Source of the DNA: Rutstroemia sp. NJR-2017a BVV2
Lineage: Eukaryota; Ascomycota; Leotiomycetes; Helotiales; Rutstroemiaceae
Direction of reading: 5' to 3'
Length of the DNA: 64,000 nt
NCBI GenBank assembly: GCA_002946415.1
Contig: NJPS01000060.1
Coordinates: 1 to 64,000, forward strand
Shown: positions 59,708-64,000 of the stretch, one piece after another
Position numbering within the stretch: position 1 is the stretch's first letter
Layout of the letters: every line of letters begins with the position of its first letter
Notes under the pieces: generated by a model
The model's database searches: none
Told to the model about the DNA's origin: nothing
The model's input: only the letters and a program-made list of their open reading frames with translations
Translations under genes and position numbers: made by a program

Positions 59708-61157
59708 TCACTTCCTCCCCACCAAAAACGGACACCCATTCCCCCTCTCCCTTTCCAACCTCCCCTCCCACTCCTTCATCTCCTCCAAGCCCTTTCCTTT
59801 CCTCCTCTCCGGCCCCACCTCCTCCAACAAGTACCCCTCGGGCACCCACCTCGCCACCCTCCCATCCGGCACAAACCCCCCCGCCAACCACGTCACCCAC
59901 GCCATCGGCCCCCATCTGCTCCACACCGTCGGCTTATTATAATACGGATGCACCAAATACCCCGTCGTATTGTACCTCCCCTGTTCATTCGCCTCATCCC
60001 CTATCTCCCTCACCCGCATAAACCCCGGTCTTGGCAACGCCACGTACCTAAGCAGGAATTTCCGCACTCCAAATATCCACCTCGTGATGGTCGTCGCCAG
60101 CGCCGACGGCTCCGGATACATCATTGCGGCGCGGAGATGCGCGCCCATGAGCACACCGACGACTTGTCGTGCGAACGGGAGCGCAAAACTAGGAACGTAG
60201 AACAGCAGCATGGGGACCAGGGCATCAGCCGTTTGCTTATTGCTGAGTTCCGGGACCATGGATTTCCGCTCGTAGTCCGCAGCCCAGGACTTGATGTCCT
60301 CGTAGAATTCCAGGCCGTCGGTCCAGCGGCCGGCGCGCGGGAGCGCCGCATACGAGATGTCCATGGCGTCGCCGATGGATTTCCAGAAGGTAGCCATGGC
60401 GCAGATTTCGGTGGAGGTGAGGGAGCGCCATTCGTAGGTGTTGATGAAGGTGATGGGCTCGGTGATGAAGACGCTGAGAGTGTAGAGGAGGTCGGGTTGG
60501 GTGATTTGGTGGGCTTTTTGGTAGGGTGCGTGGATGGTGTTCATACGGGCGATGGCTTTAAGGACGCGGGGGTGGGTGGGGTGGAAGGATGTGAATCTGG
60601 GAGGGGGTTCGTTAATGTTTGTTTGAATATGAGATATTGGAGAGATTGCGAGTTCATGATCACATGGGAAGCTTTGGGTGAAAAAGATAGCAAGACATAC
60701 TCTCCTATCAACACAGTCGTATCAGCATAGCGCTTGCTCGCCGTCTCCTTACTACTAAACTGCTTCGTGTCCACCAAAAGCTTCGATATCGTCGGAATCC
60801 CATAAGTCTGAAGAGAATCCCACCAGATTAGCACAAGCACCCCGTAACGGCCCGACCCGCCATCGTCACACTCACCTTGAAAAGAGCAAATTGCAAACTA
60901 CTCAAGAAGACCTTAGGAAACTCCAGCTCGGCGAGGAAAGAAAGGATTTTCTGCGCATCTTCGTTGGTCATTCCTTTCAGGCTTGCGCGATCCGTGTAGC
61001 CTAGCTTTTTGGCGAGGGAGTTGCCACGTGAGTAGCGGAGGAGGCGGACGAGGAGGAGGTAGGATAGGAGGAGGAGGATGCTGGAGGCGGGGGAGAAGAT
61101 CGAGGAACTTGATACCGGCGGGGTGGGAGAGGAAGAGGAGGATACATTTTGGGACAT
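59708..61157 (-). CDS. ER-bound oxygenase mpaB-like (DUF2236), 425 aa
   Basis: Three exons on minus: 61157-60876, 60807-60701 and 60596-59708. Introns are GTGAGT (68 bp) and GTATGT...CCCAG (104 bp), in phase. The N-terminus has a Ser-rich lead and a membrane segment (ASSILLLLSYLLLVRLL), which fits ER anchoring. The catalytic region has GIPTISKLLVDTKQF, HPRVLKAIARMNTIHAPYQK, YTLSVFITEPITFINTYEWR, ATFWKSIGDAMDI and ADALVPMLLF, with His residues in positions usual for this haem-type family. The C-terminus has RPGFMRVR, RWGPMAWVTW and PEGYLLEEVGPE. MpaB of mycophenolic acid biosynthesis cleaves a farnesyl side chain; many paralogues exist outside clusters. The substrate here is unknown, with no biosynthetic neighbours. 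Confidence 0.88.
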
Positions 61158-62481
61158 GATGTGGACGTTGGTGATCCCAAGGTGGGACACGGAAATGTCA
61201 AATCAAATCAGGCGTTCTTGTTCGTCTTTGTTCGACTGAATCAATTGCAGCTCAACTCAACATAGGACCGAAATGTCCAAAACCTCAATAATAAAGAGGA
61301 TGTCAGTAGGTTAGATATTGCTGAACCTCTGCCTTTTACGAATCCAAGAGAACACCGCGAGCTACGAACCCGATGTTGCGGGGTGCAAGCTCGCCGATCA
61401 TACTATGTGCTTGGCATAAAGTTTTCTGCTACGCACATGTAACCTTACACTTCACACAGCACCCAATGTGACAGCACAGCACAGCACAGCACAGCACAGA
61501 AAACACTAACATAGACCAACGTTCTATTTTCGGGAAAACGTCCCTTTTTTTGTCCTCATAATATCTTATCCGTATCAGACAGACAGCTATCTTTTCAACA
61601 GCAACTCCAGGAAAGCACGAGTTGAATCGTACACAAACTACTGATGATAAAGCCAGACTGCCATGTAAAGAAAGGTAACACTAAGCACATGATGACGAAG
61701 CACATCTCACTTGCAGATATCTGTCAAGTCCATCAATTCTCAACCAAAAACTGACAGCCGCAGTAATGCCGGTCATATTCCAGTGTCCGCAACTCGGTAC
61801 TTTGCGTGCAGACAGCCGAAGAGATCAACGCGAACGGACATTTGATACAGTAACAGAATAGGTATACAGAGCGGAAGCCTCTCCGTGATTCGCGAGGCAG
61901 TGAGCTAGATTTCGGGAGGAATGGTTCTGGTTGGGTTTAGAGTAGCTCCAGTAGGATTTCACTAAGATATTCTATTCGTCTTACATGCTCTAGTGCTGCT
62001 GCTACTGATGGACCCCAGAATTAGCAAGGTCGACGGTGGTTTACTTGGGGGTAACCTTTGCGAAAGCTCTTTGGGGATTGGAGACAACACGTCTATTTGA
62101 ACGCCGCCATCCTTTGGATCCATACGAATGATAGTAGACAGTTTGTGCTGCCGGCCGGTATTCCCCTCCTAGTATCGGTTTCACTCCAAGTCAGACAAAC
62201 GCGCACAAGGAACCCCGTGAGAAAAAGTAGCAAGAACCCAAGCCTTCACAATCTCCAGAAGGAATAAATTATATGATATCCAACTACATAACTACTGTAT
62301 CTAAAGTAAGATCTCTTTTCCAAGACATCATCCCATGACCAATCGATATAATTAGAGCGACCGTGATTTTTAGATCTACCACCCAATGCAAACTCTGCAA
62401 ACGCTCAAATTGGTTCATCATTTCGTATCATATCTTCATTAAATCCGTCTCGATTTCATTGACTAGAGACAGCACAACTCC
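61158..62481. other. Intergenic, about 1.3 kb
   Basis: No supported gene. It contains the oxygenase promoter, a pentanucleotide microsatellite (61471-61499) and otherwise unremarkable sequence. Confidence 0.4.
61471..61499. repeat. (ACAGC)n microsatellite
   Basis: About six tandem ACAGC units, perfect apart from the ends, in the region upstream of the oxygenase gene. Confidence 0.9.
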
Positions 62482-63577
62482 TCATTCAGCCCCCTTTGCA
62501 CTCAACGCCACGTCTTGCGTCGCGAAGCTAAAAGGGCTCTTGGTCATTTCGGGACTCCGCGGACTCATCTTCACCGCGAAGAGCTCGTCTTCGGTTTCGT
62601 CGGATACTTTGGAGGGGACGTGGCCACTGGCGACGGCGTTGAGGGAGGTCATGCCGTGGCGAGCGATGTTGTGGCCGGGTGGGTTTTGGGCTACGACTCG
62701 TGATGGACGTGAGGTTCCGCCGTGGAATAGAGAGAACGAGGATACGGCAACATCGCCCTGTTCTGGAGATAAGGGATTCGAATGTATTTCCAGCTTCGGT
62801 TCTGTGATTTATTTAGTCAGTCAGTCACTGCTGTAGAGAGAGTGAACTCAGGTATGACAAACCAGAAGGAGAGCTTAGTTCCGCAGCGCTAGTACCCAAT
62901 TTCAGTCCCTTAAGTTTCTCAGATAACCGGCCCCCACTAGGACTTTTGGGACTGGTCGGCGTCGTGATACTTGACATGTCGGGAACCGTTTTTGCACCTA
63001 CGCCAAAGTTCTCCTCGATCCATTGTTTCTCTTGCATGGCCATCTCCAAGCCGATTCCCTCCCCGTTTGTCTTCATCTCCGCCTCGATTTCCTTCTGTAA
63101 AACCGATATCCGCTTCTTCGCCCATATTGTATGCAGTACTCCTTTCCTCCCGGCTTGTCTCGCGGTCAGGCCTAGCTCGGGCGGGAATATCGCTGGTAAG
63201 GGATTCGTTTGCATGGTCTTGCCGCCTCTTTGTGATAGCTTCACAATCCGCGGTATACTAGCTCCGGGAGCCAGTAGGAAGTAAAGTCGATGGAGTTTCC
63301 CCTCCGCGCCGTCGCGTGCTGACAACACCGTTGTTTTCCCTTCCCACGAGACCTCCCAGTCTCCCATGTTCTTTGCGCCATCTGTTCCTTCTTCCTCGTC
63401 TTCCCATTCTACCATTAGAATTTTGGTCCCTTCATTTCCCCGGCCAGACTCAAATTCGAAGCGTGCAAGGGCCGTGGAAGATGATAACGCGGGTGCTAGT
63501 TCCGCATCGGAGGAAGCTGGTAACGGCACGCTATCCGGCTCGAAGTGTAGTCGAGGAGAAGACGTCGAGACTGCCAT
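62482..63577 (-). CDS. Fungal protein of unknown function, 344 aa
   Basis: Two exons on minus: 63577-62863 and 62801-62482. The intron GTTTGT...TCACAG (61 bp) keeps phase; reading through it would stop early after YLSSLSLQQ. The N-terminal part looks globular (LARFEFESGRGNEGTKILMVEWED, WEVSWEGKTTVLSAR, KLHRLYFLLAPGASIPRIVKL). It is followed by LPAIFPPELGLTARQAGRKG, a Lys/Glu helical stretch (ISVLQKEIEAEMKTNGEG) and a Ser/Pro-rich tail with possible phosphosites (TPTSPKSPSGG, KMSPRSPEMTKSPFSF). There is no signal or membrane segment. I sense a conserved ascomycete family but cannot name it. Confidence 0.75.
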
Positions 63578-64000
63578 TTTCGGTGTGACGGGAATCTTGT
63601 GAGGTCTATCGTACGGGAGAGAGCTTGGGAAGCTTCAGGTAGTAGTTGATCGTCAGCCCATGCGAGATCCCGGATGAATCAAAGTAAAATTACACACAAC
63701 GTGATCCGCGTCTCGGATGTTTTATCCAGAGCTGCGTGGAATATCCCTCTTTCGGGGGTTAAAGGTGGAGACAATAATGTAGTATCTGATTGCCAGCTCT
63801 TTCTACGATGAAGGGGTGTGTGCCGCGCGGTGGTATTTCAATGTGGCGCAGTCCAGAGGTAAAATGGACAACTTCATGAAGAGGGGTTCAAAGTGGGGAA
63901 GAAGATAGGTAGAGGTAGATAGTGGTAGATGGATTTGGTGAAAGAGTGAAAGAGAGATCAAGAGTGAAAGAGAGAGGATATGTATGTGACTTACTTTTAC
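63578..64000. promoter_or_regulatory. Upstream region of the 344-aa gene
   Basis: About 420 bp at the window edge with a GA-rich end (repeated GAAAGAG/GTAGATAG words from about 63890). It probably includes the promoter of the minus-strand gene. No coding sequence seen. Confidence 0.35.

Noticed and set aside
59948..60730. Plus-strand 260-codon frame
   Set aside because: Fully antisense to the mpaB-like gene, whose motifs and splice sites are clear.

Overview
The window comes from the nuclear genome of a filamentous ascomycete (Pezizomycotina; Leotiomycetes is my guess, not a demonstrated placement). The signs are short introns of about 45-70 bp with GTRNGT-type donors and CTAAC/CTGAC branch points, a HET-domain gene, a Zn2Cys6 regulator, a CVNH-LysM protein, and transposons degraded by C-to-T/G-to-A change in the manner of repeat-induced point mutation (RIP).

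Positions 1-25,540 form one strongly AT-rich compartment with no intact gene. It holds two full-length (about 5.8 kb) Tad1-like LINE copies, A (3563-9369, minus) and B (11635-17443, plus), arranged 5' end to 5' end around a 2.27 kb spacer. The spacer and the left flank are two halves of one RIP-degraded Copia-type element: protease, integrase and the start of RT on plus at 9370-11634, and the rest of RT plus RNase H on minus at about 2400-3562. LTR-like direct repeats lie outside (1525-1892 and 19027-19381). Flipping the spacer between the inverted LINEs makes the Copia element collinear, so this looks like nested insertion followed by recombination-driven inversion. Two shorter LINE fragments lie at 21700-22960 and 25089-25240.

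At 25.5-33.1 kb composition changes sharply. A 759-residue protein made almost entirely of ankyrin repeats (minus) and a HET-domain protein (plus) diverge from one intergenic region, an arrangement typical of fungal allorecognition/NLR-type loci. A second small AT-rich island (30.87-31.56 kb) with a MITE-like inverted repeat separates them from a CVNH-LysM lectin-like gene. At 33.1-42.6 kb are small degraded or uncertain coding remnants, a 413-residue protein with a collagen-like stretch and a C-terminal Cys/His motif, and a five-exon Zn2Cys6 transcription factor.

From 42.6 kb on the region is mostly housekeeping: mitochondrial prolyl-tRNA synthetase (seven exons), the ribosome-biogenesis factor Mak21/Noc1, a small conserved-looking hypothetical, a mitochondrial thioesterase-like protein, APS kinase (MET14), V-ATPase subunit C (VMA5), an 852-residue orphan, an mpaB-type ER-bound oxygenase and a 344-residue unknown protein. 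Exon structures were derived by hand from splice sites and reading-phase consistency; all spliced totals given are multiples of three. No tRNA, rRNA or CRISPR array was recognised.
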